DNA of 64,000 nucleotides from Bradyrhizobium sp. OK095 (lineage in GTDB: Bacteria > Pseudomonadota > Alphaproteobacteria > Rhizobiales > Xanthobacteraceae), in NCBI RefSeq assembly GCF_900109945.1, contig NZ_FOBX01000007.1, positions 186,001 to 250,000 of the forward strand, read 5' to 3'. Both the position numbers and the translations under genes were made by a program. Below the pieces are notes generated by a model that was not told where the DNA came from, searched no databases, and saw only the letters and a list, made by a program, of their open reading frames with translations. Shown in pieces: positions 37,500 to 47,132 of the stretch; positions within the stretch are counted from its first letter, which is position 1, and every line of letters starts with the position of its first letter.

Positions 37500-38249
37500 A
37501 TGAAACACCCTATGACAGGCATCGCGGGCAAGGTCATCGCCATCACAGGCGCCAGCAGCGGAATTGGCGACGCCACCGCCCGGCATCTCGCAGAACGTGG
37601 CGCCATCGTGGTCCTCGGCGCACGGCGCTCCGAGAGGCTGGAGACGCTGGCCGCGAGCATCGCGTCGAAGGGCGGCAAGGCGTCGTATCTCGTCACCGAC
37701 GTCAGGCGACGCGAGGATGTCGCCAGGCTCGTCGGACTCGCAACAGACCGATACGGGAAGTTGGACGTCATGATCAACAATGCGGGGATTGCGCCGATTT
37801 CACGTCTGGACGATCTGAGGGTCGACGACTGGGTCGACATGATCGACGTGAACGTGAGAGGCGTGCTCTACGGAATCGCCGCAGCCTTGCCCGTCTTTCG
37901 TCGTCAGGGCTTCGGCCATTTCATCAACACCCTGTCGACCGCCGGCATCAAGATCCTTCCGACCATGGCCGTCTACGCGGGCTCGAAGAACGCCGTCAGG
38001 GCGATTTCCGAAGGGCTTCGTCAGGAGGCCGGACCATCGCTTCGGGTGACGACCATCTCCCCCGGTTATGTCGACACCGAACTGCCGTCTTCCATGACGG
38101 ATTCCACGTTACGGCAGCAGGGGCAGGCAAGCATGAAGGCGATGGCCATTCCGGCAACCGCTATCGCGGAGGCGATGGCCTTCGCGATAGCGCAACCGGA
38201 TAATGTGGATGTCGGCGAGATCGTTATCCGCCCGACCGCTCAGGCCTGA
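37500..38249 (+). CDS. Short-chain dehydrogenase/reductase
   Basis: 249 residues (ATG 37500), or 245 from MTGIAGKVIAITG, which fits the family better and leaves more room for a promoter. Rossmann motif ITGASSGIGDATARHL, NNAG, catalytic Ser in INTLSTAGIKI and YxxxK as VYAGSKNA; the downstream ISPGYVDTELP is typical. It is of the classical SDR type that oxidises or reduces a small alcohol or carbonyl. The partner regulator is the divergent AraC gene. Substrate unknown. Confidence 0.92.
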   Translation: MKHPMTGIAGKVIAITGASSGIGDATARHLAERGAIVVLGARRSERLETLAASIASKGGKASYLVTDVRRREDVARLVGLATDRYGKLDVMINNAGIAPISRLDDLRVDDWVDMIDVNVRGVLYGIAAALPVFRRQGFGHFINTLSTAGIKILPTMAVYAGSKNAVRAISEGLRQEAGPSLRVTTISPGYVDTELPSSMTDSTLRQQGQASMKAMAIPATAIAEAMAFAIAQPDNVDVGEIVIRPTAQA

Positions 38250-38278
38250 ATTCGATCAGGCCCGGACGCCCTCGCACG

Positions 38279-39415
38279 TCACGACTTGTTCGGGTTGATG
38301 AGGAATTTTTCGCCGGTGGCCCGCTTGGCGTAGACCACGATGTTGGCGGGATCGAGCGCCTCCTGAAGCGACACCACCTTGGTGTAGTGGCTGGCGAAGG
38401 TGGTCTTCAATTCGTCGACCACGCGCTGGCGCAGCCTGGCCCCGTCCGCCTGCCCGATCTTCATCAGGAACGGAAACAGTAGCCAGCCGCCGACGCCCCA
38501 GGCCATGCCGAAACCGCGCGGCAGCTCGATCGGGCGGATGTCGAGCCCGCCGTAGACATAGACCTGCTTGTGCACGTTGGAGCCGTAGCGGCTGTATTCC
38601 TTCGCGGTCTTGTTGATCGCGACTTCCATGCAGTTGAGGATGTCGCCGGCAAGCTTGCCGCCGCCGATGGCGTCGAAGGCGATGGTGGCGCCGGTCTCGA
38701 CCAGCGCGGCCGTGAGATCGTCGAGAAAGGTCGGCGCGCTGGAGTCGACGACGTATTTGGCGCCGATCTTCTTCAGGATCTCGGCCTGCTCCTTGCTGCG
38801 CACGATGTTGACGAGCGCAATGCCGTCCTTGATGCAGATCTTGTTCAGCATCTGACCGAGATTGGAGGCAGCCGCGGTGTGCACCAGCGCCTTGTGACCC
38901 TCGCGCCGCATGGTCTCGGTCATGCCGAGCGCGGTGAGCGGATTGACGAAGCAGGAGGCGCCCTCCGCAGGCGTGGTGCCTTCAGGCAGCGGCAGGCACT
39001 CGCGCACTTTCAGGGTGCGGTACTGCGCGTACATCGCGCCGCCGATCATGGCGACGGTCTTGCCCATCAGCGCCTTGGCGGCATCCGACGAGCCGGTCTT
39101 GATGACGACGCCGGCGCCCTCGTTACCGACAGGCATGGATTCGTCGAGCCGTGCGGCCATCGCACGCATCGCGCCTTCCGGAACCTTGGCGGTGATGACA
39201 GGCGCCTCTTTCGTACCGGAGGCCTTCGCCGTGCTCATGTCGGCGGCGCCGACGAGCAGGCCGAGGTCGGAGGGGTTGATCGGTGCCCCCTCGACGCGGA
39301 CGACGACCTCGTCCGGTCCGGGCTCGGGGGTCGGCACATCGAGCAGCGAGATTTCCAGCTCTCCGCTCTTCTTGATCACCGAACGCAGTTGCAGGCCGGT
39401 CTTGCCGTCGCTCAT
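38279..39415 (-). CDS. MDR-family zinc-independent oxidoreductase
   Basis: 378 residues of the medium-chain dehydrogenase/reductase superfamily, of the quinone or enoyl reductase kind. N-terminal GroES-like domain (PEPGPDEVVVRVEGAPINPSDLG), NAD(P) domain (TAAASNLGQMLNKIC, AFDAIGGGKLAGDIL). The catalytic zinc cysteines and histidines of alcohol dehydrogenases are absent, so quinone or enoyl-thioester reduction is more likely. It is 34 bp downstream of eno and probably cotranscribed; no functional link to glycolysis is evident. Confidence 0.85.
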   Translation of the reverse strand: MSDGKTGLQLRSVIKKSGELEISLLDVPTPEPGPDEVVVRVEGAPINPSDLGLLVGAADMSTAKASGTKEAPVITAKVPEGAMRAMAARLDESMPVGNEGAGVVIKTGSSDAAKALMGKTVAMIGGAMYAQYRTLKVRECLPLPEGTTPAEGASCFVNPLTALGMTETMRREGHKALVHTAAASNLGQMLNKICIKDGIALVNIVRSKEQAEILKKIGAKYVVDSSAPTFLDDLTAALVETGATIAFDAIGGGKLAGDILNCMEVAINKTAKEYSRYGSNVHKQVYVYGGLDIRPIELPRGFGMAWGVGGWLLFPFLMKIGQADGARLRQRVVDELKTTFASHYTKVVSLQEALDPANIVVYAKRATGEKFLINPNKS

Positions 39416-39449
39416 GTCGATCCTCCCCTGTATTTGTTAAAGCGCTGGC

Positions 39450-40733
39450 TTACGCCAGCGCCTTCAGTGCCGCCTTGCCGCCGTAGAGCGCCTGCTTGCC
39501 GAGCTGCTGCTCGATACGCAGAAGCTGATTGTATTTGGCGGTGCGATCGGAACGCGCAAGGGAGCCGGTCTTGATCTGACCGCAATTGGTGGCGACCGCG
39601 AGGTCGGCGATGGTGGAATCCTCGGTCTCGCCGGAGCGGTGCGACATCACCGAGGTGTAGCCGTTCTTGTGCGCCATCTCAACGGCGGCGAGCGTCTCGG
39701 TCAGCGTGCCGATCTGGTTGACCTTGATCAGGATCGAGTTGGCCCGGCCGGCCTTGATGCCTTCGGCAAGACGCTTGACGTTGGTGACGAAGAGATCATC
39801 GCCGACGAGCTGACACTTCTTGCCGATCAGATCCGTGATCTCCTTCCAGCCGTCCATGTCGTCTTCCGACATGCCGTCCTCGATGGTGACGATCGGATAG
39901 CGGCCGACGAGATCGGCGAGATATTTGGCCTGCTCGGAGATCGAACGGGTCTTGCCCTCGCCTTCATAGACGTATTTGCCGTCCTTGAAGAACTCGGTCG
40001 AGGCGCAGTCGAGGCCGATCACGATGTCGGTCCCTGCCTTGTAACCGGCCTTGCCGATCGCGTTCATGACGAATTCGAGCGCGGCATCGGCCGACGGCAG
40101 GTTCGGGGCAAAGCCGCCCTCGTCGCCGACATTGGTGTTGTGCCCGGCCTTCTTCAATTCGGACTTCAGGGTGTGGAACACTTCCGCGCCGTAGCGCAGG
40201 CCCTCGGCGAAGGAGGACGCGCCGACGGGAAGGATCATGAACTCCTGGAAGTCGATCGGGTTGTCGGCATGCACGCCGCCATTGATGATGTTCATCATCG
40301 GCACCGGCAGCAGCCGCGCCGAGGTGCCGCCGACGTAACGATAGAGCGGCATGTCGAGCGAGTTCGCGGCCGCCTTGGCGCAGGCGAGCGAGACGCCGAG
40401 AATGGCGTTGGCCCCGAGCCGGCTCTTGTTGGGCGTGCCGTCGAGGTCGATCATGATCTGGTCGAGCTGAACCTGCTGCTCGACATCGAGACCGCTGAGG
40501 GCCTCAAAAATCTCGCCGTTGACGGCGCCGACTGCCTTCAAGACGCCCTTGCCGAGATAGCGGGCCTTGTCGCCGTCGCGCAGTTCCACCGCCTCATGGG
40601 CGCCGGTCGAGGCGCCTGACGGCACGGCAGCGCGGCCAAGCGCGCCATCTTCCAGCACGACGTCGACCTCGACGGTGGGATTGCCCCGGCTGTCGAGAAT
40701 TTCGCGGCCGATGATGTCGATGATGGCGGTCAT
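39450..40733 (-). CDS. eno: Enolase
   Basis: 427 residues, starting MTAIIDIIGREILDSRGNPTVEVDV; the longer frame upstream is not coding. Motifs: SGASTGAHEAVELRD, VGDEGGFAPN, metal ligands in IGLDCASTEFF, TIEDGMSEDD and QLVGDDLFVTN, and the catalytic Lys region SILIKVNQIGTLTET, then SHRSGETEDS. It converts 2-phosphoglycerate to phosphoenolpyruvate. It keeps the ancestral position downstream of kdsA, but an MCP, ModA-like and queF genes now lie between them. Confidence 0.98.
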   Translation of the reverse strand: MTAIIDIIGREILDSRGNPTVEVDVVLEDGALGRAAVPSGASTGAHEAVELRDGDKARYLGKGVLKAVGAVNGEIFEALSGLDVEQQVQLDQIMIDLDGTPNKSRLGANAILGVSLACAKAAANSLDMPLYRYVGGTSARLLPVPMMNIINGGVHADNPIDFQEFMILPVGASSFAEGLRYGAEVFHTLKSELKKAGHNTNVGDEGGFAPNLPSADAALEFVMNAIGKAGYKAGTDIVIGLDCASTEFFKDGKYVYEGEGKTRSISEQAKYLADLVGRYPIVTIEDGMSEDDMDGWKEITDLIGKKCQLVGDDLFVTNVKRLAEGIKAGRANSILIKVNQIGTLTETLAAVEMAHKNGYTSVMSHRSGETEDSTIADLAVATNCGQIKTGSLARSDRTAKYNQLLRIEQQLGKQALYGGKAALKALA

Positions 40734-40859
40734 GGGAGCCTCTTTCCGGGGAACAAGGGGGGCAGTTGGCGGTGCTTCTACCGCAATGCATCGAAGTGGA
40801 AAAGGCCGGGTGACGTCCGCCCGATGATTGGCTAAGAGGGCCGCACCGGAGGCGGCCTC

Positions 40860-41348
40860 ATGTCGAAAAAACCCAGCAAATCGAACAACTCGCGTGCAGA
40901 TTCCCCTGCCCTGCAGCTCGGCCGTGCCGTGCAATGGCCCGATACGCCCGAGAAGGCCAAGCTCGACCGCGTGCCCAATCCGCAAGCGGGCACCGACTAT
41001 CTGGTCCGTTTCACCGTGCCGGAATTCACATCGCTCTGCCCGGTCACGGGCCAGCCCGACTTCGCCCATCTGATGATCGACTACGCGCCCGGCCAATGGC
41101 TGCTGGAGTCGAAATCGCTAAAACTCTACATCGCAAGCTTCCGCAATCACGGCGCCTTCCACGAGGACTGCACCGTGATGATCGGCAAGCGCATCGCGAG
41201 CGAGATCAAGCCGAAATGGCTGCGCATCGGCGGCTATTGGTATCCGCGCGGCGGCATCCCGATCGACGTGTTCTGGCAAACCGGAAGGGTGCCGAAGGGC
41301 ATGTGGGTGCCCGAGCAAGGCGTCGCGCCCTATCGCGGGCGGGGCTGA
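40860..41348 (+). CDS. queF: NADPH-dependent 7-cyano-7-deazaguanine reductase
   Basis: 162-residue type I QueF, which reduces preQ0 to preQ1 in queuosine synthesis. Catalytic Cys in FTSLCPVTGQPDFAHL, substrate Glu-Ser-Lys-Ser in LLESKSLKLYIASFRNHGAFHEDC. A GGAGG ribosome site 7 bases before the ATG lies in a partly self-complementary stretch (GGGCCGC...GCGGCC). Single gene, divergent from eno. No other que gene is close and no preQ1 riboswitch is visible. Confidence 0.96.
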   Translation: MSKKPSKSNNSRADSPALQLGRAVQWPDTPEKAKLDRVPNPQAGTDYLVRFTVPEFTSLCPVTGQPDFAHLMIDYAPGQWLLESKSLKLYIASFRNHGAFHEDCTVMIGKRIASEIKPKWLRIGGYWYPRGGIPIDVFWQTGRVPKGMWVPEQGVAPYRGRG

Positions 41349-41358
41349 TTGGAGACAA

Positions 41359-42162
41359 ATGACGATGACATCGATGTCGGCAACATTCCGCAACCTTGCC
41401 TTGGGCCTGCTGGGCGTCCTCTCGCTGACTGGCGCGTCCGACGCCGCCGAGGTCCGGGTGATGATCTCGGGCGGCTTGACCGCTGCCTATCAGGCGCTCG
41501 TGCCGGAGTTCGAGAAAGCCACCGGCAACAAGGTGCTGACGGCGTTCGGGCCATCGATGGGGACCACCACCAACGCGATCCCGGTCCGGCTGGAGCGCGG
41601 CGAACCCGCCGACGTCCTGATCATGGTGGGCTATGCCCTCACCGATCTCGCCAGCAAGGGCAAGGTCGTTGCCGGCAGCCAGGTTGATCTCACCAAATCG
41701 CCGATCGGGGTTGCCGTGAAATTGGGGGCGCCGAAGCCGGACATCAGCTCGGTGGAGGCGGTCAAGCGCGCGCTGCTCGCGGCGAAGACGATCGCCTATT
41801 CCGACAGCGCCAGCGGCGTCTACGTCTCGACCGAAATGTTCGAGAAGCTCGGCATTGCCGATGTCATGAAGGACAAGGCGCGCAAGATTCCGGCGACGCC
41901 GGTCGGCGAGATCGTCGCGCATGGCGAAGCCGAACTCGGCTTTCAGCAGATCAGCGAGCTCAAGCCCGTGAAGGGCATCGACATCGTCGGGCCGCTGCCG
42001 AACGAATTGCAGCAGATCACGATCTTCTCAGCCGGGATCGCCACCGGCTCTAGGGAGCCCGAGGCCGGCCGTGCCTTGATCAAGTTCCTCGCCTCCCCCG
42101 CCGCGCGCGATACGATCATTGCGAGCGGTATGGAGCCGATCGTGGCTGACGGAGGGAAATGA
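41359..42162 (+). CDS. ModA-like periplasmic binding protein
   Basis: 267 residues: signal peptide ending near GASDAAEVRV, followed by a type 2 periplasmic binding fold with VMISGGLTAAYQALVPEFEKATG and ADVLIMVGYALTDLASKG, as in molybdate-binding ModA and related orphan proteins. The anion-binding Ser/Thr region is SMGTTTNAIP. It has no ModB/ModC partners. It starts 10 bp after queF, so it may share its transcript. Ligand uncertain; many orphan members of this family do not bind molybdate. Confidence 0.85.
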   Translation: MTMTSMSATFRNLALGLLGVLSLTGASDAAEVRVMISGGLTAAYQALVPEFEKATGNKVLTAFGPSMGTTTNAIPVRLERGEPADVLIMVGYALTDLASKGKVVAGSQVDLTKSPIGVAVKLGAPKPDISSVEAVKRALLAAKTIAYSDSASGVYVSTEMFEKLGIADVMKDKARKIPATPVGEIVAHGEAELGFQQISELKPVKGIDIVGPLPNELQQITIFSAGIATGSREPEAGRALIKFLASPAARDTIIASGMEPIVADGGK

Positions 42163-42186
42163 GGTCGGCCTCCGCAAGCGGTAGCC

Positions 42187-44307
42187 TTACGCCACCGCCC
42201 TCACCTGGCTGATGAAGCCGTCGATCTCCGAGGTCAGCGAGGTCGACTGGCTCGACAGATTGGCAGCCGCCTTCAGCACGCCGGATGCGGCGCGGCCGGT
42301 CTCGTCCGCGGCCGATGACACGGTCGCGATGTTGCGCGTCACCGTCGAGGTCGCTTCCGCCGTGTGCTGCACCGTGTTGGCTATTTCGGCGGTGGCCTTG
42401 TTCTGCTCCTCGATGGCCGCGGCGATGACGCGGTTGATGCTCGAGACTTCCTCGATGGTCTTGACGATGCCGTCGATCGCCGAGACCGCCTTCTGCGTCG
42501 CGCCCTGGATTTCCGTGATCTGGGCGCTGATCTCTTCAGTGGCCTTCGCCGTTTGCGAGGCCAGGTTCTTCACCTCGCTTGCCACGACCGCAAAGCCCCG
42601 GCCGGATTCGCCGGCGCGGGCGGCCTCGATGGTTGCGTTCAGCGCCAGCAGATTGGTCTGGCCGGCAATCGATGTGATGAGGCCGATGACCTCGCCGATG
42701 CGGTCGGCGCCGTCGGCGAGCGCACGCATGGTGCTGTCGGTTTCCTTGACGGTGACGACCGCCTGCTCGGTGGCGCGCGTCGCCTGCTCGACCTGGCGGT
42801 TGATCTCGCGAATGGAGGCGTTGAGCTCCTCGGCTGCGGCCGCGACGGTCTGCACGCCGCTGCCGACCTGGTCGGCTAGCGTCGAGGCCGAGCCAGCCTG
42901 GCTCTGGGCTTCGGCTGCCGTCCCCGACATCGAGCGCGCCGTCGTCTCCAGCTCGCCCGAGGCGCTCGACAGCGCCTGCACCATCTGCCCGATCCGGCTT
43001 TCGAACTGCCGCACGAGGCCGGACATTTCGGATGCACGCTTCTCCTTGTCGGCGCGCTCGACGGCCTGATCGCCGGACAGGCGCTCAGCGTTGATCATGG
43101 CGTCCTTGAAGACGTTCAACGCGGCAGCCATGCGGCCGATCTCGTCATTGCGGTCGAGGCCCGGCACTTCGCCGGCAAAATCATGCGCAGCGAAACGGGT
43201 CATGATTCCGGTGATCGCGGTGAGCGGACGCGTCACTCGGTTACGCATCAGCATCATCCCGCCGATCGTCAGCGCGAGCGAGGACGGCACCAGCAGGCCG
43301 AACAGGATCAGCGTGACGCGGGCGCGCAAGGCGCCGTCTTCCGCGCGTGAGATCATGTTGGCGAGCGCGGTCTGCGTGACAATGACGACATTGTTGGCGC
43401 CGACCAGCTGGCGATCGCGGTAGTCGAGGCTGGCGACGCCAGCGGGCTCACCCGCCAGCAGCCTGGTCGCAATGGCATTGCGCTCGTCACTGAGTGCGCC
43501 GGAAATTTCCGGCTCGGCGTTACGGATCGCCTGGAGCAGCTCGGGCGAGGCCACATTCGGGCTGAGGTCACGCACCACCAGCCAGGAGTGCTGGATGCGG
43601 CCGCGCAGATCGGCGAAGGCAACGCCGTCGGCGGCGGTCCAGGTCTTGTTGGCGAGGATCGAGGAGAACTGGACGAGAATGGTCTGGCCGGCATTGGCAC
43701 GGGCCTGCCAGGACGCCTGCTTGGCGATCAATAAGCGATCGACCACGGGGTCGATCAGCGTCATCGCATTGTCGACATGAGCGGTGATTTCGCCGATCGC
43801 GTCCATATAGGCGTCGCTGACCTTGGCCCAGCCCGGCGTCAGGCTGGCTTCACGCGCGCTTTTCTCCTGCTTCAGCGCATTGATCGCGCGCGGCCGCAGC
43901 TCCTCGAGCTGCGCCCAGATGCCACGGAGCTTGTCGAGCTTCTCGGAGAGGCCGGGCGCATCGACCGAGGCGAGGCTCTGCAAGGCCTGCGCGTAATTCT
44001 TCTGCACGGTGGTCCGCTGCTCGGCGAGGCTGCTCATGACGCTGTCGGGCGCGGGAGCGGCCGCCGCGAGATAGCTCAGCGTGTCACCGCGCTCCAGGCG
44101 AAAGATCACCAGCGTGTTGGTCAGGTCGCGGCTGGCAACCGCGAGCGAGACGATGCGGTTGCTGTCCGAATAGCGCGTCACCGCCAGCTTCAGGGCGTAG
44201 GCGCAGATGACGACAAGGATGAGACCGAGAGACCCAACCACCGCCCCGAGGATACGGGCGACCGAACGCTGCTTTTGCATCGATTGATCCACAGATGTTT
44301 CCGCCAA
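42187..44307 (-). CDS. Methyl-accepting chemotaxis protein
   Basis: 706 residues. First membrane helix at about 15-36, a long helical periplasmic sensor, second helix at about 330-350 (ARVTLILFGLLVPSSLALTIGGMMLM), HAMP (NRVTRPLTAITGIM), and a cytoplasmic signalling domain with the hairpin tip IAGQTNLLALNATIEAARAGESGRGFAVVASEVKNLA. No CheA/CheW genes are close, so it reports to a system elsewhere. No C-terminal CheR pentapeptide (it ends SQVRAVA). Ligand unknown. Confidence 0.95.
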   Translation of the reverse strand: MAETSVDQSMQKQRSVARILGAVVGSLGLILVVICAYALKLAVTRYSDSNRIVSLAVASRDLTNTLVIFRLERGDTLSYLAAAAPAPDSVMSSLAEQRTTVQKNYAQALQSLASVDAPGLSEKLDKLRGIWAQLEELRPRAINALKQEKSAREASLTPGWAKVSDAYMDAIGEITAHVDNAMTLIDPVVDRLLIAKQASWQARANAGQTILVQFSSILANKTWTAADGVAFADLRGRIQHSWLVVRDLSPNVASPELLQAIRNAEPEISGALSDERNAIATRLLAGEPAGVASLDYRDRQLVGANNVVIVTQTALANMISRAEDGALRARVTLILFGLLVPSSLALTIGGMMLMRNRVTRPLTAITGIMTRFAAHDFAGEVPGLDRNDEIGRMAAALNVFKDAMINAERLSGDQAVERADKEKRASEMSGLVRQFESRIGQMVQALSSASGELETTARSMSGTAAEAQSQAGSASTLADQVGSGVQTVAAAAEELNASIREINRQVEQATRATEQAVVTVKETDSTMRALADGADRIGEVIGLITSIAGQTNLLALNATIEAARAGESGRGFAVVASEVKNLASQTAKATEEISAQITEIQGATQKAVSAIDGIVKTIEEVSSINRVIAAAIEEQNKATAEIANTVQHTAEATSTVTRNIATVSSAADETGRAASGVLKAAANLSSQSTSLTSEIDGFISQVRAVA

Positions 44308-44422
44308 TTCAGTTTGGGGACAATCTACGGAGCGAAGGGTGAGGTTTGATTTAAGATCGAACGGATTTGGCTACCGTTCCTCCACGGGAAACTACGGGTG
44401 ATCGGTAATTCGATACTTTCCG

Positions 44423-45634
44423 TCAGGCCTGCGCATCAGATGGTGCACGCTGCTTGAGCAGGCGGGCGCAGACGAGGCCCAGCACCACCATGATCGCGGC
44501 ACTCGTAAGCAGCGTCGGTCCTTTGCCGGCATGCGCTAGCCCGAACCCATAGGCAAGCGGTCCGACCGTCTGCCCCATGAAGAAGAAGAACGAATGCAGC
44601 GACATCGCGGTCGCCCGCGCCCCGATCGACAGCTCGCTGGCGAACACCTGCAAGCAGCCATGGATCATGTAGAAGCCCCAGCCCATCGCCAACATGCTCG
44701 CGAATTGCAGTTTCCAGCCGGGACCGAAAGCGAGTGCGGCGAGTTGCAGCGCCACGATGCTCGCCCCCGCGATCATCATGCCCTTGACGCCGAGCCGCGG
44801 CAGCATGCGCGAGACCGTGAGGGTGTAGAACAACCCGCCGACCGCAAACCCCGCGATCACGATGCCCGCGATCGAGAGCGACTTCTCGCCGAGATCGAAC
44901 AGGAATGCGGCGATGAAGGGAAACAGGCCGAACACGCAGCAGCCCTCGACGAACACGGCCGAATAGCAGAAGCGCGTGTTGGGATTGGCGAAGATGGTGC
45001 GGTAGCCTTGCTTGAGGGTTTTCAGATCGGTCTTCGGCGGCGCCGTCAGCGCGGCGCCGCGAAAGCCCGCTACAACCGCGACCGCCGCAATCAGGCCGAG
45101 CGCGCCGAGGATCACGAGCACGCCGCGCCAGCCGATGAAATCGCCGATGATTCCGCTGGCGGATGAGCCGAGCAGATTGCCCGTCATCGAACCCGCCATC
45201 GTGCGCCCGATCGCGACCTGCCGCTTGGCGGGCGCAACGAGATCGGCGGTGAGGCCAAGTGCAACGGGAAACACGCCACCGGCGGCGATGCCGGCCAGGA
45301 TGCGGCTTGCGAACAGGCCCGCGAACGAGGTGGCGAGCGCTCCGAGAATGCAGGCAACGCCAAGCAGCGCCAGGCATGCGGTCATCAATCGCGCCTTGCC
45401 GAACAGATCGGCGGCCGCTCCGATCGCCGGCTGAACCAGCGCGTAGATCAAGGCAAAGCCGGCCGCGATGCTCGCAGCCGTGGTGATGCTGATCGCAAAA
45501 TCGTCTGCGACATGCGGCAGGACGGGATCGAGCGCCCGCGTCGACAAGGCCGCCGAGAATCCGGCGAGCGCGATGATGTTGATCGCGGGCGGAAACTTCT
45601 GGTCTTGGGACGGCCTGGTCACAGGCTGGTGCAT
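44423..45634 (-). CDS. Major facilitator superfamily exporter
   Basis: 403-residue transporter with 12 predicted membrane helices; motif A-like GAAADLFGKARLM after helix 2 and the DHA1-type pattern around helix 5 (GRTMAGSMTGNLLGSSASGIIGDFIGWR) suggest a drug or metabolite exporter. Its ATG overlaps the kdsA stop by one base (TGATG), so translation is coupled to kdsA, although a functional link with LPS synthesis is not known. Substrate unknown. Confidence 0.9.
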   Translation of the reverse strand: MHQPVTRPSQDQKFPPAINIIALAGFSAALSTRALDPVLPHVADDFAISITTAASIAAGFALIYALVQPAIGAAADLFGKARLMTACLALLGVACILGALATSFAGLFASRILAGIAAGGVFPVALGLTADLVAPAKRQVAIGRTMAGSMTGNLLGSSASGIIGDFIGWRGVLVILGALGLIAAVAVVAGFRGAALTAPPKTDLKTLKQGYRTIFANPNTRFCYSAVFVEGCCVFGLFPFIAAFLFDLGEKSLSIAGIVIAGFAVGGLFYTLTVSRMLPRLGVKGMMIAGASIVALQLAALAFGPGWKLQFASMLAMGWGFYMIHGCLQVFASELSIGARATAMSLHSFFFFMGQTVGPLAYGFGLAHAGKGPTLLTSAAIMVVLGLVCARLLKQRAPSDAQA

Positions 45635-46485
45635 CAGCGGCTTGTGCTCTTGGCCAGCGCGTCGAACGCCATCAGCCTGGCGATCAGCCCTTCGAACTCG
45701 CGCAGCGGCACCATGTTGGGACCGTCGGACGGCGCGCGATCAGGATCAGGATGGGTCTCGATGAACACGCCGGCGACGCCGACAGCGACAGCCGCGCGCG
45801 CCAGCACGGGAACGAATTCGCGCTCCCCGCCCGAAGACGTCCCCTTCCCGCCCGGCTGCTGCACCGAATGGGTGGCATCGAAGATCACGGGCGCGCCGGT
45901 CGTGCGCGCCAGGATCGGCAGCGCGCGCATGTCGGAGACCAGCGTGTTGTAGCCGAAGGAGGCGCCGCGCTCGGTGACGAGCACGTTGGGATTGTTCGCA
46001 GCCGTGATCTTGGCGACGACATTGGCCATGTCCCAGGGCGCCAGGAACTGGCCCTTCTTGACATTGACGACCTTGCCGGTTGCGGCCGCGGCCAGCAGCA
46101 GATCGGTCTGCCGGCACAGGAAGGCCGGGATTTGCAGCACGTCCACGGCTTGCGCCACCTCGGCGCATTGCGCGGCATCGTGCACGTCAGTCAGCACCGG
46201 CAAGCCGACCGAGGAGCGGATCTCGGCGAAGATCGGCAGCGACTGCGCGAGCCCAAGGCCGCGCGCCGCGGAGGCGCTGGTGCGGTTGGCCTTGTCGAAC
46301 GAGGTCTTGTAGACGAGGCCGATGTTCAGCCGCGAGGCGATCTCCTTCAGCGCGGAGGCCACCTCCAGCGCATGCTGGCGGCTCTCGAGCTGGCAGGGCC
46401 CGGCAATGATCGAGATCGGCAGATCGTTGCCGAACTTGACGCTGCCAATGGTGACGACCGGCGCCGCTGATGTCGAAGAGCTCAA
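45634..46485 (-). CDS. kdsA: 3-deoxy-D-manno-octulosonate 8-phosphate synthase
   Basis: 283 residues. Condenses arabinose-5-phosphate with phosphoenolpyruvate for Kdo, the inner core sugar of LPS. Motifs: IAGPCQLESRQHALEVA, YKTSFDKANRTS, LPVLTDVHD, LCRQTDLLLAA, NVKKGQFLAPWDM, FDATHSVQQPGG. It belongs to the pyrG-kdsA-eno core order but is displaced from both by inserted genes. The coupled MFS gene follows directly. Confidence 0.97.
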   Translation of the reverse strand: MSSSTSAAPVVTIGSVKFGNDLPISIIAGPCQLESRQHALEVASALKEIASRLNIGLVYKTSFDKANRTSASAARGLGLAQSLPIFAEIRSSVGLPVLTDVHDAAQCAEVAQAVDVLQIPAFLCRQTDLLLAAAATGKVVNVKKGQFLAPWDMANVVAKITAANNPNVLVTERGASFGYNTLVSDMRALPILARTTGAPVIFDATHSVQQPGGKGTSSGGEREFVPVLARAAVAVGVAGVFIETHPDPDRAPSDGPNMVPLREFEGLIARLMAFDALAKSTSR

Positions 46486-46571
46486 GGCAAATTCCTCGTT
46501 TCGGCGCGACCATAGCCGCCATCAGGGTCGGATCAACCCCATTCGCCCCGGACTGCCAGAATATCAGGGTT

Positions 46572-46591
46572 GCGCCGGGCTTCCCCGGCGC
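46572..46591 (-). terminator. GC-rich hairpin after the NIPSNAP gene
   Basis: GCGCCGGG (46572-46579) and CCCGGCGC (46584-46591) form a perfect 8-bp stem with a four-base loop, 19 bp beyond the NIPSNAP stop on the minus strand. There is no U-run, so it may only slow the polymerase or stabilise the transcript end. Confidence 0.45.
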
Positions 46592-46609
46592 GCCCTGTGA
46601 CGGGAGCTG

Positions 46610-46936
46610 CTACTTGACCGAGGAGAAGGCCGTCGGCGTCAGGAACTGGCTGACGATGTTGCCGACGATCTGGCCGTCGGCTTCGCTCTCGGCGCGTGCC
46701 TTCATCCAGTCCGGGTCGGTCATGAACTTGCCCCACTTCGCCTCGCGCTCGGCGAGCGACTCCCAGGCCAGGAAATAGGTCAGCTCCTGGTTGGATTCGC
46801 CGATCAGCGTGGTGAAGAATCCGGCCTGCCTGATGCCGTGCTTCTCCCAGATCTTCAGCGTGGCGGTCTCGAACCGCTTCAAGAGCGCCGGAAGGCGGCC
46901 GGGCACGCAGCGATAGATGCGCATTTCGTAGATCAT
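46610..46936 (-). CDS. NIPSNAP-family protein
   Basis: 108-residue dimeric alpha-beta barrel protein, MIYEMRIYRCVPGRLPALLKRF onwards, with LTYFLAWESLAEREAKWGKFMTDPDW, the classic NIPSNAP signature. Function unknown across bacteria, perhaps small-molecule binding. Single gene, divergent from the response regulator. Confidence 0.93.
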   Translation of the reverse strand: MIYEMRIYRCVPGRLPALLKRFETATLKIWEKHGIRQAGFFTTLIGESNQELTYFLAWESLAEREAKWGKFMTDPDWMKARAESEADGQIVGNIVSQFLTPTAFSSVK

Positions 46937-47132
46937 TCTTGTTTCCTCCCTGAACAGGTCGGGCCGTTATAACGGCTGGCCTTGACGGTGTCTTGAGCCC
47001 TGCCCGGCCGCCCCTGTGGCGTTTTGCGCATGGCTGGGCAGGCACCGGCAACGCGCAGCGTCCGGCTCCCGCAATGCTGCCGCAATGATCGGGCCGCTAA
47101 ATGGGCTCAGTTGCGATTCAGGTGCCTGTTAC

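Noticed and set aside
40734..40859. preQ1 riboswitch upstream of queF
   Set aside because: The leader is short and does not show the conserved preQ1 aptamer; only a partly self-complementary stretch around the ribosome site is present.
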